Positions 25,996 to 34,578 of a stretch of 53,268 bases of DNA are shown here, one piece after another. The position numbers and the translations under genes were made by a program. Under the pieces are notes generated by a model. It saw nothing but the letters and a program-made list of their open reading frames with translations. It had not been told where the DNA came from and did no database searches. How positions within the stretch are numbered: the first letter of the stretch is position 1; each line of letters begins with the position of its first letter. The DNA is from JBPCOB01 sp051000715 (GTDB lineage Bacteria; Actinomycetota; Actinomycetes; JALYNC01). The DNA is taken from NCBI GenBank assembly GCA_051000715.1, contig JBPCOB010000065.1:1-53268 (forward strand), in the 5' to 3' direction.

Positions 25996-27301
25996 TGGCG
26001 GCGGCCAGCTCCGCGCCGACTTCGGGAACGTCCAGGTGGCGACCGTCCCGGACCACCAGCCGGCCGCCCACGACCACCGACGACACGTCGCTCGCGGTGG
26101 CGGCGAAGACCAGGTGCGCGACCAGCGTCTGCGCAGTGACCCCGGCCAGCCGCGGCGAGTCGGTTCGAAGAGTCACGAAGTCGGCGAGGGCACCGGGCTC
26201 CAGGCGCCCGGCGTCCCAGCCGAGCGCGGCCGCGCCGCCCGCCGTTGCGGCATGCAGCAGGTCCTCCGGCCGGTGGTGGCCGCGTCGCTCGGTGGCCAGC
26301 CGCTCGTCCAGCTCGACGGCTCGGGCCTCCTCCCAGAGGTCGATGACCGCATGGCTGTCGCTGCCGAGACACAGCGGCGAACCGGCCGACGCCAGGGCGG
26401 CCGCCGCGCCGATGCCGTCGGCCAGGTCCCGTTCGGTCGTCGGACACATGCACACCGAGGTCCGGCTACCGCCCAGCAGCTCGACGTCGGCCGGCTCCAG
26501 GTTGGTGGCGTGCACGGCGGTGGTGCACTCCCCCAGAGCCCCGGCGTCGGCAAGAAGCGCGGTCGGCGTCGCGCCGTGGACCGCGCGGCAGGCCTCGTTC
26601 TCGGACCGCTGCTCGGACAGGTGCACGTGCAGCGGGGCCAACCTGTCCTGAGCCCAGGTGGCCACGGTGGCGATCGAGGCGGGGTCGACCGCGCGGACGC
26701 TGTGGATGGCGGCGCCGATCCGCATGCGGTCGCTTCCGGCGAAGCCTTCGACCCGGGCCGCCCAGCGGTCGGCGCTCCGGTCGGTGAAACGCAGCTGCGG
26801 GCCGGCCAGCGGCCGACCGTCGACATCTGCCTGCAGGTAACAGGTGTCCAGCAGGGTGAGGCGCACGCCGGCGTCCGCCGCCGCCCGGACCAGGGCCGAG
26901 CCCATCGCGTTCGGGTCGGCGTAGGGGCGGCCAGCCGGGCCGTGGTGCAGGTAGTGGAACTCCCCCACGGCGGTTATGCCGGCAAGCGCCATCTCGGCGT
27001 ACGTCGCCCGCGCCAGCGCGTAGTAGCTGTCGGGGTCGAGGCGGGCTGCGACGGCATACATCTGCTCGCGCCAGGCCCAGAAGTCGCCGGCGCCGGCCTG
27101 GGTGCGACCGCGCAGCGCCCGGTGGAAGGCGTGTGAGTGCGCGTTCACCAGTCCGGGGACCGTCACCCCGGGCAGCCGGACGGCGTCCGGGGTCGGCTCG
27201 GTGTCCTCGGTCACCGCGGTGATCCGGTCGCCGTCGGCCTCGATGAGCACCCGGGAAGCCGGTCGGCCGATCCAGGCCAGGTCGGCGTACCAGCGGCTCA
27301 C
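25982..27301 (-). CDS. hutF: formimidoylglutamate deiminase (HutF)
   Basis: 439 aa from GTG 27301, whose GTGA overlaps the stop of the upstream amidohydrolase; GTG 27307 is an alternative. It has the amidohydrolase fold with the first metal histidines in NAHSHAFHRALRGRTQ (~residues 55-70), the HutF region GDFWAWREQMY, and further ligands in FHYLHHGP, VHLSEQ and LGSDSHAV. HutF converts N-formimino-L-glutamate to N-formyl-L-glutamate and ammonia in the five-step histidine pathway. The partner expected downstream in the pathway, a deformylase, may be the adjacent M20 enzyme (inference). HutH, HutU and HutI are not in this window. Confidence 0.9.
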   Translation of the reverse strand: MSRWYADLAWIGRPASRVLIEADGDRITAVTEDTEPTPDAVRLPGVTVPGLVNAHSHAFHRALRGRTQAGAGDFWAWREQMYAVAARLDPDSYYALARATYAEMALAGITAVGEFHYLHHGPAGRPYADPNAMGSALVRAAADAGVRLTLLDTCYLQADVDGRPLAGPQLRFTDRSADRWAARVEGFAGSDRMRIGAAIHSVRAVDPASIATVATWAQDRLAPLHVHLSEQRSENEACRAVHGATPTALLADAGALGECTTAVHATNLEPADVELLGGSRTSVCMCPTTERDLADGIGAAAALASAGSPLCLGSDSHAVIDLWEEARAVELDERLATERRGHHRPEDLLHAATAGGAAALGWDAGRLEPGALADFVTLRTDSPRLAGVTAQTLVAHLVFAATASDVSSVVVGGRLVVRDGRHLDVPEVGAELAAAISAL

Positions 27302-28534
27302 CGACACGCCAGCTCCTCTATCACCGCCGCGAGCACCGACACGCCGGTGACGCAGTCGGCCGGATCGGCGTGTTCAGCCGGGCTGTGGCTGACGCCGGTG
27401 GGATTGCGGACGAAGAGCATCGCAGCCGGTACGACGGCCGCCAGGGCGCCGGCGTCATGGCCGGCCGCCGTGGGCAGGCGCGGTGCCGACCGCCCACGAT
27501 CCGCCAGCACCGTGGCCAACCGGTCGGTCAGCGCGACGTCGAAAGTGACCGCCGCGCTCCGCGACTCCGCCGTTACGGCCATCTCCACCCCCTCTGCTGC
27601 GGCCGCCCGGCGTACCTCCTCGGTCCAGTCGGCGAGCAGCGAGTCGAGGACGTCGTCGCTGGCCGCCCGGGCGTCGAGCCAGGCGGTGGCCGAGGCCGGG
27701 ACGGAGTTGGTGCTGTTGGGCTCGACCAGGACGCGGCCCATCGTGGCGACCGGACCGTCAGCGGCGGTGGCCAGCGCGCGGGCTGCCGCGACGGCACTGG
27801 CGAGCGGCAGCGTCGGGTCGTGGCGGTCGGCCAGCCGGGTGGTGCCGGCGTGGTTAGAGGCACCCGTCAATGAAAGCCGCCACCGCCCGTGCGGCCAGAT
27901 GCCGGTGGCGAGCCCGACCGGCGCCCCCAGGTCGGCCAGCCCGCGACCTTGCTCGACGTGCAGCTCGAGAAATTGGCCGATGCCGGCGATCCGCTCCGGG
28001 TCCGGCCCGATGCCGGCCGGGTCGACGCCGGCGGAGCGCAGCGCGTCCGCCAGGCTGCCACCGGCCGCGTCGGTACGCCGGAGCGCCTCGGCCGGGTCGA
28101 GCGCGCCGGTCATCAGCCGGCTGCCGCGTGGGGAGTCCGAACCGGGCTCCTTCCTCGTCCGCGAAGGCCACCACCGCGACCGGTCGGCGCGGCCGTACGC
28201 CGGACGCGATCAGCTCGTCGAGAGCGAGAAACGCGGATACGACGCCCAGCGCGCCGTCGTACGCCCCGCCGGATGGAACCGTGTCCAGGTGGCTGCCGAG
28301 CACGAGAGCGTCGCCACCGTTTTCCCCCCACCGGGCCCAGAGGTTGCCGTTGCGGTCGGTCTCCTGCGCAAGACCCCGCTCGCCGGCCGCGGCGGCAAAC
28401 CACGCCCTGGCGGCCCGGTCCTCCGGTGTCCAGGCAAAGCGGGAGTACCCGCCGCTGACCGGGTCTCGCCCGATCTCGGCCAGCGTTGCGAACTCCCGCT
28501 CGAACTCGGCGACCGACGTCACGGCTGCCAGCAT
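27298..28534 (-). pseudogene. M20 amidohydrolase (allantoate amidohydrolase/N-carbamoylase type), frameshifted
   Basis: The first part, from ATG 28534, runs through GSHLDTVPSGGAYDGALG (metal His and Asp) and ADEEGARFG (catalytic/metal Glu pair) to about 28140. The frame then changes: the other frame continues GSRLMTGALDP, with HVEQG, NHAGTT and GHDAGALA, to the stop at 27298. The join lies in 28121-28138, which contains a GGGG run (28130-28133); loss of two bases or gain of one would explain it. All metal ligands survive across the two parts, so a repaired protein of ~411 aa would look active. It is coupled to HutF by GTGA, which suggests removal of the formyl group in histidine breakdown (inference). 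Confidence 0.8.
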
Positions 28535-28622
28535 CCCGCACCGGGCCGGACGGGCCCGCGGGCATTCTCCGGGTTGCAGCATCCCGGCCAGTCGAGATCG
28601 TGGCCCGGGCCGGCACTTCCTT

Positions 28623-28683
28623 GATCGTTGTTTCCTGTACCCGCCGGAATCGGCAAAATCGGCGAGTACGAGCAGCAACGATC
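28623..28683. repeat. 61-nt imperfect inverted repeat (REP/MITE-like candidate)
   Basis: A 24-nt arm (28623-28646, starting GATCGTTG and ending CGCCG) pairs with 28660-28683 (starting CGGCG and ending CAACGATC). The 13-nt loop contains ATCGGCAAAAT. Nineteen of the 24 positions are Watson-Crick pairs; the outer eight and the inner five are perfect, and two of the mismatches could form G-U pairs on the plus-strand RNA. It is too long for an ordinary operator and lies in a non-coding gap between two minus-strand genes. Confidence 0.55.
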
Positions 28684-28731
28684 GATCGCCGAGACGTCGA
28701 GGTGGCAACGCACCGATCGACTAGGCCTCGC

Positions 28732-28758
28732 ACCGGCACGCCCGTGGGGCGTGCTGGT
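28732..28758 (-). terminator. hairpin terminator after the BNR-repeat gene
   Basis: An 11-bp stem, ACCGGCACGCC (28732-28742) with GGCGTGCTGGT (28748-28758), has a 5-nt loop CGTGG and one wobble-type position. It begins 7 bases after the stop codon of the minus-strand gene. There is no T-run. Confidence 0.55.
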
Positions 28759-28765
28759 CGGTGGG

Positions 28766-31315
28766 CTAGGAAAGATCAAGCTTCCATAGGCCACGGCCGT
28801 GCGTCGCGGCAATAAGGTAGTTGCCGTTGGGCGCCGGAACCAGGTCGTTAACCGAGGTGTTCGGCAGGTTCCTGCCCAGGGTGTACCAACTCCCGGGGTG
28901 GTCGGCGACGCTGGCGAAGACACCGATGTCGGTGCCCACGACCAGCCGCCCCTTCCAGATGACCAGGTCGTTGGTCGGGATGTCCGGCAGGTTGCCGCTG
29001 ATGTCGGTCCAGCTCGAGCCGCCGTTGCGGGACTCGAACACGTGCCCCACACCGCCGCCCGGGATCCAGCGCCGGGAGAACGCGCCGTACGTCGCGTAGA
29101 CGTGCGCCGCGTTCGCCGGGTCGACCGTGAGGGCGGTCACGATCCGGTTGGGCAGCACCGGAGCGTGCACCCGGTGCCAGGTGCCGCCGTAGTTGGTGTC
29201 GATGCCCGAGATGAACGGCTGGCCGATGGACTCCCGGCCCGGGTTGCAGCCGTTGCCGCACCAGCCGGCATAGATCGTCTTGCCGGAAACCTCGACGGCG
29301 GTGGTCTGGGCGCCGGCGCCGAGATCACGAACGATCTTCCAGTCACAGGTGTCGTTGTTGCAGACGGTGTTCCAGCCCTTGCCGTGGTTGTCCCAGATCA
29401 TCTGGCCGCCGGCCACCCAGTGGTTGATGTTGTGGATGTCGGCCTCGAACGGCGCGATGAATCGCGGGTTCGGGTCGCACGGGTCGGGCGTGAACTCGAA
29501 GCTCGCGCACGCCGGCGAGATCGTGGTGAACGACCGGTTGCTTCCGTCGGACCGGCCACCGTTCTGCGTCCGCGCCATGTTGAGGAACACGTACTCGACG
29601 ACCGCCTTGTTGGCGTTGTTCGGGTCGACGATCACGTCACCGCCGTCACCGCCGAACGGCGAGACGATCCGGTTGGCGTTCGGCTTCTGCAGCGTCACGC
29701 CGTTGTCCTGCGTACCGCCCCAGATCGCGTTTCCGCCGGCCAGCTGGCCGATGCCGGCGTAGTAGTACTGGAGGGTGTGCAGGGTGCGGTTGAGGTCGGT
29801 CCAGCTCACCACGTCGTGCAGCGAGGTGGGCCGGCGCCAGACGCCGCCGTCATTGCCCCCGTAGAAGGTGCCGTCCGGGCTGATGATGGCCGCGTGCTGG
29901 TCGGGGTGCGTGGTGTCGGGGCAGGTGTCCTTGTTCGGGTCGGGGTTCCAGCACGGCAGCGGGAAGTTCCAGTACGGCCCGATGGTGCTCCACTTCGCGC
30001 CGTAGCTGGTGCTTTCGAAGATCTCCTCGAGACCCAGGTACACGTGCCCGGCGTCCTTCGGATCGACCAGAACGTACTGGTTGTACCAGGCCTGCTGGCC
30101 CGGAGTACCGCCGGACTTGGCCAGCGCCGAGCCCGAGCGAGCCAGCTTTGCGGCGTCCGCGACGAGCCTCCACGGGCCTGCCGGGTTCCCGTCGTTCAGC
30201 GTCCGGTAGACACCCTGCAGGTTGAGCAGGTTGGGGTTCTCCACGACGGCGTACAGCATGGCGCCGTTGCTCGACCACGAGAACGTGGTGCGCCCGATCA
30301 GGCTCGGGTCGACGTCCCCGCCCGGCGTAATCTTCTTCCAGGAGCCCAGCTGGCCGCCGGTGGTGGACACGTACCAGCCGTTGTGCGCAATGTCCTCCGG
30401 CAGCGTGCCACCGCGCCAACCGAGCGCGGCCAGCACGTACTTGCCGTCGCTGCCGGGCTTGACCTTCACGTCAGTGAAGAACGACCCGCGGTACGGCGAG
30501 TTGGTCGGGTTCGGGTCGGGCTTGAGCACCGTGGCCCACGGGGTGCTCATCTCGCCGCTCCCCCGCCGCAGCAGCCCACGGCTGGTCGAGGCGTACACGT
30601 GGCCTACGCCGTCGAAGGCGATGTGTGAGACCAGGCTGTTGCGGAGCTCTTGGCCGACCCGGGAGAAGGTGCGACCACCGTCGGCCGAGCGGTAGATGCC
30701 CGCCCCCGCGTAGTTCTCGAATGCGGTGTTGGCCTCCCCCGTGCCCACCCATACGGAGTGGTCGCGGGGATTCACCGTGAGAGCACCGACGGCGATACGC
30801 TCCTTGTTCTGGAACAACGGGGTCCAGGTGCCGCCGCGGTTGGTGGACTTCCACACCCCGCCGTCGGCCGCACCGGCGTACACCGTGTCACCGTCGGTGT
30901 CGAGCGCGGTCATGCGGCCGCTGACCAGGCCCCAGCCGGCGCCCGAGTTGGACCAGAACGGGTCGCGGTAGTCGGCCGTGTCGTTCTGGTAGGGGATGTC
31001 GGTGACTTCTTTCCAGGTGCGGCCGGCCACTCCCAGGCGGGCGGCCTGAGCCCGGGCAGCGGCGAAGGCAGCGGAGCTCACCGTCGTTCCGGGCGCCGTA
31101 CGGACGGCGGCGTACTGGCTGGCACCGTCGAGAATCTCCGAGCCGTTCTCGGAACCTCCACTGCCCTTGTCGGCCGCTGCGCGGGCCAGTGGCCCGACAC
31201 GATGGCTTCCGTTCGGGCCGGCGACACCGGGGGCCGCCGTCATCAGCAGCGCCACGGGTACTGCACCGGCGGCCAGGATCGTTCCCCTCCGCCATCGTCT
31301 GGTGGTCGTATGCAA
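28766..31315 (-). CDS. secreted BNR/Asp-box repeat protein (sialidase/GH74-like propeller)
   Basis: 849 aa from ATG 31315. The N-terminus is a signal peptide: TRRWRRGT, a hydrophobic core AAGAVPVALLMTAAPG, and a likely cleavage near GVAG. The mature protein is a beta-propeller with several Asp-box-like repeats (STNRGGTWTPLF, SADGGRTFSRV, SRNGGSSWTDI) and the GTGEANTAFENYAGAG segment typical of BNR/VPS10-like proteins. Cysteine pairs around CWNPDPNKDTC and CNNDTC suggest disulfides outside the cell. GH74 and sialidase catalytic residues cannot be assigned from inspection, so the activity is open. It is monocistronic, followed by a hairpin. Confidence 0.78.
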   Translation of the reverse strand: MHTTTRRWRRGTILAAGAVPVALLMTAAPGVAGPNGSHRVGPLARAAADKGSGGSENGSEILDGASQYAAVRTAPGTTVSSAAFAAARAQAARLGVAGRTWKEVTDIPYQNDTADYRDPFWSNSGAGWGLVSGRMTALDTDGDTVYAGAADGGVWKSTNRGGTWTPLFQNKERIAVGALTVNPRDHSVWVGTGEANTAFENYAGAGIYRSADGGRTFSRVGQELRNSLVSHIAFDGVGHVYASTSRGLLRRGSGEMSTPWATVLKPDPNPTNSPYRGSFFTDVKVKPGSDGKYVLAALGWRGGTLPEDIAHNGWYVSTTGGQLGSWKKITPGGDVDPSLIGRTTFSWSSNGAMLYAVVENPNLLNLQGVYRTLNDGNPAGPWRLVADAAKLARSGSALAKSGGTPGQQAWYNQYVLVDPKDAGHVYLGLEEIFESTSYGAKWSTIGPYWNFPLPCWNPDPNKDTCPDTTHPDQHAAIISPDGTFYGGNDGGVWRRPTSLHDVVSWTDLNRTLHTLQYYYAGIGQLAGGNAIWGGTQDNGVTLQKPNANRIVSPFGGDGGDVIVDPNNANKAVVEYVFLNMARTQNGGRSDGSNRSFTTISPACASFEFTPDPCDPNPRFIAPFEADIHNINHWVAGGQMIWDNHGKGWNTVCNNDTCDWKIVRDLGAGAQTTAVEVSGKTIYAGWCGNGCNPGRESIGQPFISGIDTNYGGTWHRVHAPVLPNRIVTALTVDPANAAHVYATYGAFSRRWIPGGGVGHVFESRNGGSSWTDISGNLPDIPTNDLVIWKGRLVVGTDIGVFASVADHPGSWYTLGRNLPNTSVNDLVPAPNGNYLIAATHGRGLWKLDLS

Positions 31316-31424
31316 GGGCCCTCCTCAGGGTTTCTCGCGGTCGCCGTAGAGCGCAGCCCAGGCCGCGGACGTCCGCAGTGTATTGATGCGGCGGAATGTC
31401 GCTGACCGCGACTTCGACCCCTCG

Positions 31425-32507
31425 TCAGTCGGGAGCCCCATCAGGGGCGATTTCGCCAGGCCGGAGCGGTGCGTCCGACCCGGTCAGGGCGGTGGGCGGA
31501 TCGGATGGCGGCGCGGGCTGCGCCGGCGGGGTGCCTTCCGAAGGGTCGGGCATCTCCCCGCCCTGGACTTCTGCCGTCGACTCGAATGTGTCGGTCGCCG
31601 GCCGTTCTTCGGCGGCAGCATCGGAGGGCTCGACGCTTCCGTGGTGGTCAGGAACGGTCGGAGTCGTGCTCGGGTCCTCGGCGGAGCCGCCCTCGGCGGC
31701 CTCGGGGGACACAGCCGCCTCTTCGGCGGCGGGAGTCGCTGCGGCCTCGGCGCCGGTGAGCTCCGCCCCTGCCCCTTCCAGCGGCACCCGGCTACCGCCG
31801 CGCCGCGGTCGTCGCCGACGAGTCCGCCGGGGCTTGTCGTCGTCGGTCGGGGCGGCTGATCCGTCTTCCGGTGTCGCCACCCGAGCCTCGGCGTTCTTTC
31901 GCCGCCTGGCCGGTCGCCGAGCGGCCACCCGCTCGGCTCGCGCCGCCGACTTGGTCTCCTTCTCCTGCAGCTCGGCCGCCTCCGGGTGGTTCTTTACCCA
32001 CTCTGCAAGAGCCGCGCGGCGTACCGCCGTCCACGCCGAGCGGAGTCGGTCCCACTCCTGCGAACTGCGCTCGGTGACCATCGGGTCCTCGGCTAGTAAC
32101 CGCCAACCGGCCTCGCTCGCGCGCTCGAACCGGTCGCCGCGGGAAAGCGCGTCGACCAGCCGCGTGCCGGCGGCCTCCGCATCCCCGCCGGCGGCCTCGG
32201 CGACGGCCGTCCGCAGGGCCGTCTCCTGCTCGGGCGGCAGCGTCGGCCGCGGCGGGCGGGTTGGGCGCGAAGACCGTGGTGGGCCGCTCCGCCGCTGCGG
32301 CTCACCGGCGGGAGCCCGGTCACGGGCAGGAGCGCGGTCACGGGCGGAAGCGGGGTCTCGCTCCGAGCCGCGTGCACGCTCCACGCCGCGAGCGGCGTCG
32401 GCCAGGTCCTCGTTGAAGCGCATGATCGCCTTGTTCTCGGCGATGACGTTGCGGTCGAGGAACGACTGCCGCTTGCTCAGCCCGGTGGCCTTCTTCTTTC
32501 CCGGCAC
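31425..32507 (-). CDS. hypothetical protein with basic N-terminus and long disordered acidic tail
   Basis: 360 aa from GTG 32507, chosen because AAGGAGGGA lies 4 bases upstream on the minus strand; a GTG at 32540 has no such site. Residues 1-45 are conserved-looking and basic (GKKKATGLSKRQSFLDRN). Repeats of ARDRAP follow. Residues ~75-185 form a helical region (EWDRLRSAWTAVRRAALAEWV). After an Arg-rich patch (RRTRRRRPRRGG), the last ~140 residues are Ala/Glu/Pro-rich and probably disordered. The domain mix suggests nucleic-acid binding by the basic parts, but no family is recognised. Confidence 0.6.
   Translation of the reverse strand: MPGKKKATGLSKRQSFLDRNVIAENKAIMRFNEDLADAARGVERARGSERDPASARDRAPARDRAPAGEPQRRSGPPRSSRPTRPPRPTLPPEQETALRTAVAEAAGGDAEAAGTRLVDALSRGDRFERASEAGWRLLAEDPMVTERSSQEWDRLRSAWTAVRRAALAEWVKNHPEAAELQEKETKSAARAERVAARRPARRRKNAEARVATPEDGSAAPTDDDKPRRTRRRRPRRGGSRVPLEGAGAELTGAEAAATPAAEEAAVSPEAAEGGSAEDPSTTPTVPDHHGSVEPSDAAAEERPATDTFESTAEVQGGEMPDPSEGTPPAQPAPPSDPPTALTGSDAPLRPGEIAPDGAPD
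32311..32346. repeat. two tandem 18-bp units within the 31425-32507 gene
   Basis: GGAGCCCGGTCACGGGCA (32311-32328) is followed by a near copy at 32329-32346, with a decayed third unit after it. They encode the in-frame ARDRAP peptide repeats on the minus strand. Confidence 0.7.
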
Positions 32508-32720
32508 GCGGTCCCTCCTTGCCCTCTCGGTCTGTGCCACTTAGCAGTGTGCCCGCTCGTGCCGCGACCTGCGGGTGAAATCGGCACGGGCCTCCCACGG
32601 TCGCCGGCGCTCAATCTCACGAGCGGTATGACCGCCGCCGGGTGTGCAGCCGCTGGACGCTAGGAACCGGACCGGGTGCCGACCTCCGTCCGCGGGTAGG
32701 CGGGCGAACGGAGGTGCCCT

Positions 32721-33200
32721 ATGAGGCTGCCCGTTCCGGGACCCGGCGAGCTGGTGCGTGCGCTGCACGAGCTGACCTCGGCACTGGCCGGTGTCGCACC
32801 GGGTCTCAGCCGCGCGCTCGCCCTCCTCCCGCGGATCGAGGAACTGCTCGTCCGGGTCGACACGGTGGTGTCGGACATCGAGAGGACCGTGGACCGGACC
32901 GAGTCCGCCGTACGCCGGGTCGAGGAGCTGCTGGCGGCCTACGAAGAACCGGTGCGGGAGCTCGCGCCGACGGTTCGTCGGCTGGCCGAGACGATGGACC
33001 CGGCCGAGGTAGAGGCCGCGGTGGCGCTGGTCGACCGGCTACCCCGGCTGCTCGACGCGGTGGACCGGGACGTGCTGCCGATGTTGACCCAGCTGCAGGC
33101 GGTGGGGCCGGACGTGCACGAGCTGCTGGACATCGTCGACGACGTACGCCGGATGCTCGCCGGCCTGCCGGGTGTCGCCCTGCTCCGGCGCGACGGCTGA
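32721..33200 (+). CDS. hypothetical coiled-coil protein, 159 aa
   Basis: ATG 32721 has GGAGG seven bases upstream (32709-32713 region), a good ribosome site. The protein is almost all helix with heptad-like leucine/valine spacing (RALALLPRIEELLVRVDTVV, ERTVDRTESAVRRVEELLAAY) and no membrane segment. It resembles short actinobacterial coiled-coil proteins of unknown role. The next gene starts 21 bases downstream but has its own promoter-like sequence. Confidence 0.7.
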   Translation: MRLPVPGPGELVRALHELTSALAGVAPGLSRALALLPRIEELLVRVDTVVSDIERTVDRTESAVRRVEELLAAYEEPVRELAPTVRRLAETMDPAEVEAAVALVDRLPRLLDAVDRDVLPMLTQLQAVGPDVHELLDIVDDVRRMLAGLPGVALLRRDG

Positions 33201-33208
33201 CCGCGCCC

Positions 33209-33224
33209 TACTCTGGGTGCTGTG
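33209..33224 (+). promoter_or_regulatory. putative leaderless promoter of the AlkB-like gene
   Basis: TACTCT (33209-33214), a TANNNT -10, is followed by 7 bases and GTG 33222. No Shine-Dalgarno sequence precedes the start. The site lies between the preceding stop (33200) and this gene. Confidence 0.4.
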
Positions 33225-33941
33225 CAGCCCCAGCTGGCGTGGCAGGGCTCGCTCTTCGACGGGGGGCCGGCGGAGGTCGATCTCACCTTCGCCGGCCTGC
33301 GCCGCATCGAGCTCGACGAGTCCTCGTGGGTGGACTACTGCCCCGGTTGGCTGCGCGGCTCCGACCAGCTCTTCGCCGAGCTGCTGGCGCAGGGGCAGTG
33401 GCGCCAGCGCGAACTTTGGATGTACGAGCGGAAGGTCCGCGAGCCCCGGCTCACGGCCGGCTGGCGGCTTCCGGATGGCGAACAGGCGGTGCGCACCTGG
33501 ACCCGCCACGTCCACGAGGACCAGGAGGAGGGCCGGGCCGACGCGGAGGCAGCTTCCACCCCAGCGGCCTTGCGGCGAATCACGGCCGTGCTGAGCGATC
33601 GGTACGGCGTAGAACTCGACAGCGTCTGGGTGAACCTGTACCGCGACGGCAGGGACAGCGTGGCCTGGCACGGCGACCGCAACGCCAAGGTGCTGACCAA
33701 CCCGCTGGTCGTGACCGTCTCGCTCGGTGCCCGGCGCAAGTTCCTGCTCCGTGTGAAGGGGACCACCAAAGCGGTTCACCGCCTCGATCCGGGTTGCGGC
33801 GACCTGGTCGTCATGGGCGGCGCCTGTCAGCACGACTGGGAGCACTGCGTGCCCAAGACGGCGCGGGCCGTCGGCCCACGGATGTCGGCGACGATCCGGC
33901 ACTCGCAACCCGCCTCCGGGGATCCCGGTGGGTCGCGCTAG
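33222..33941 (+). CDS. AlkB-family 2-oxoglutarate/Fe(II)-dependent dioxygenase
   Basis: 239 aa from GTG 33222. The iron triad is present: H150 and D152 in VAWHGDRN, and H208 in WEHCVPK. The 2-oxoglutarate-binding RxxxxxR is R220 to R226 in GPRMSATIR. The NLYRDGRDSVAWH context is the AlkB signature. The family repairs N1-methyladenine and N3-methylcytosine by oxidative demethylation. Its stop shares a CTAG with the convergent PadR gene (33938-33941). The residues needed for catalysis are all there, so I expect an active enzyme. Confidence 0.9.
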   Translation: MQPQLAWQGSLFDGGPAEVDLTFAGLRRIELDESSWVDYCPGWLRGSDQLFAELLAQGQWRQRELWMYERKVREPRLTAGWRLPDGEQAVRTWTRHVHEDQEEGRADAEAASTPAALRRITAVLSDRYGVELDSVWVNLYRDGRDSVAWHGDRNAKVLTNPLVVTVSLGARRKFLLRVKGTTKAVHRLDPGCGDLVVMGGACQHDWEHCVPKTARAVGPRMSATIRHSQPASGDPGGSR

Positions 33942-34495
33942 CGCCGGTGAGGTGGCCTAGAAGCGGGGCGGCCATGGTCGCGACGGCGTACGGCGGGCGG
34001 CAGGTCGGCGAACCACCGCAGCACGGCCTCCTCGTAGTGGACGCCGAAAGACAGCGTCGCCCGGGTGTGCGGGTCGACACCGCTCGCCCTCAGCTGTTCA
34101 TCGGTCGCGCGGTATTGCGCCAGCCGGGCCCGATGCCGCTCTTCGGCCTCGTCCAGAAGCCTCGCCAGCCGACCCGGCGGCAGCGACGCGCCGAAGGCGA
34201 CGGCGAGCAGCAGCGGAATTCGGATGGTCTCCGCCGGCAGTTCCTGGCTGAGCCAGTCCCCAAATGCCGCCCGGCCGCGCTCGGTGAGGCGGTAGGGACG
34301 GGACTCCCGCGGGCCGGTTGGTCCGGAGGTGACCAGACCGTCGGCGGCCAGCGCCACGAGTTCGCGGTAGACCTGGCTGCGGCTCAGACTCCAGAAGTCC
34401 CCGACCCGCTGCTGCGCGACCCGGACCAGGTCCGCGCCGGTGAGCTCGCCGCACTGCCCTATCAATCCGAGCAGCGAGGCCGCCGTGGCGTTCAT
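33938..34495 (-). CDS. PadR-family transcriptional regulator
   Basis: 185 aa from ATG 34495, with GGAGG four bases upstream on the minus strand. Residues ~1-80 form the PadR winged helix (LLGLIGQCGELTGADL, SLSRSQVYRELVALAADGLV, PYRLTERGRAAFGDWL). A Vir-like helical C-terminus (LARLLDEAEERHRARLAQY) serves dimerisation. The intergenic region to the divergent DUF1707 gene holds several GTGGACAG-type repeats (34512-34561), the likely operator for both. PadR proteins are usually ligand-released repressors; the ligand is unknown here. Its stop overlaps AlkB. Confidence 0.85.
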   Translation of the reverse strand: MNATAASLLGLIGQCGELTGADLVRVAQQRVGDFWSLSRSQVYRELVALAADGLVTSGPTGPRESRPYRLTERGRAAFGDWLSQELPAETIRIPLLLAVAFGASLPPGRLARLLDEAEERHRARLAQYRATDEQLRASGVDPHTRATLSFGVHYEEAVLRWFADLPPAVRRRDHGRPASRPPHRR

Positions 34496-34511
34496 CGCAC
34501 CTCCGAGGCTT

Positions 34512-34561
34512 GACTGTCCACTGTGGAGGGTACGACACTGTGGACAGTCCAATGTGGACAG
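34512..34561. promoter_or_regulatory. repeat operator between padR-like and DUF1707 genes
   Basis: GACTGTCCAC (34512-34521) and GTGGACAGTC (34540-34549) form a perfect 10-bp inverted repeat with an 18-bp gap. A third half-site GTGGACAG lies at 34554-34561. Inside the left part TCCAC-T-GTGGA (34517-34527) is itself a palindrome. The cluster lies between two divergent starts, as expected for an autoregulated PadR operator. Confidence 0.65.
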
Positions 34562-34578
34562 CGTGAGGAGGTAACCCG

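Noticed and set aside
24663..26651. Plus-strand 662-codon frame across the second GTPase and HutF
   Set aside because: Arg/Ala/Gly-rich shadow with no motif; two conserved genes occupy the region in other frames.
28799..30628. Plus-strand 609-codon frame opposite the BNR protein
   Set aside because: Val/Arg/Ala-rich antisense frame without start context; the opposite strand has a signal peptide and clear repeats.
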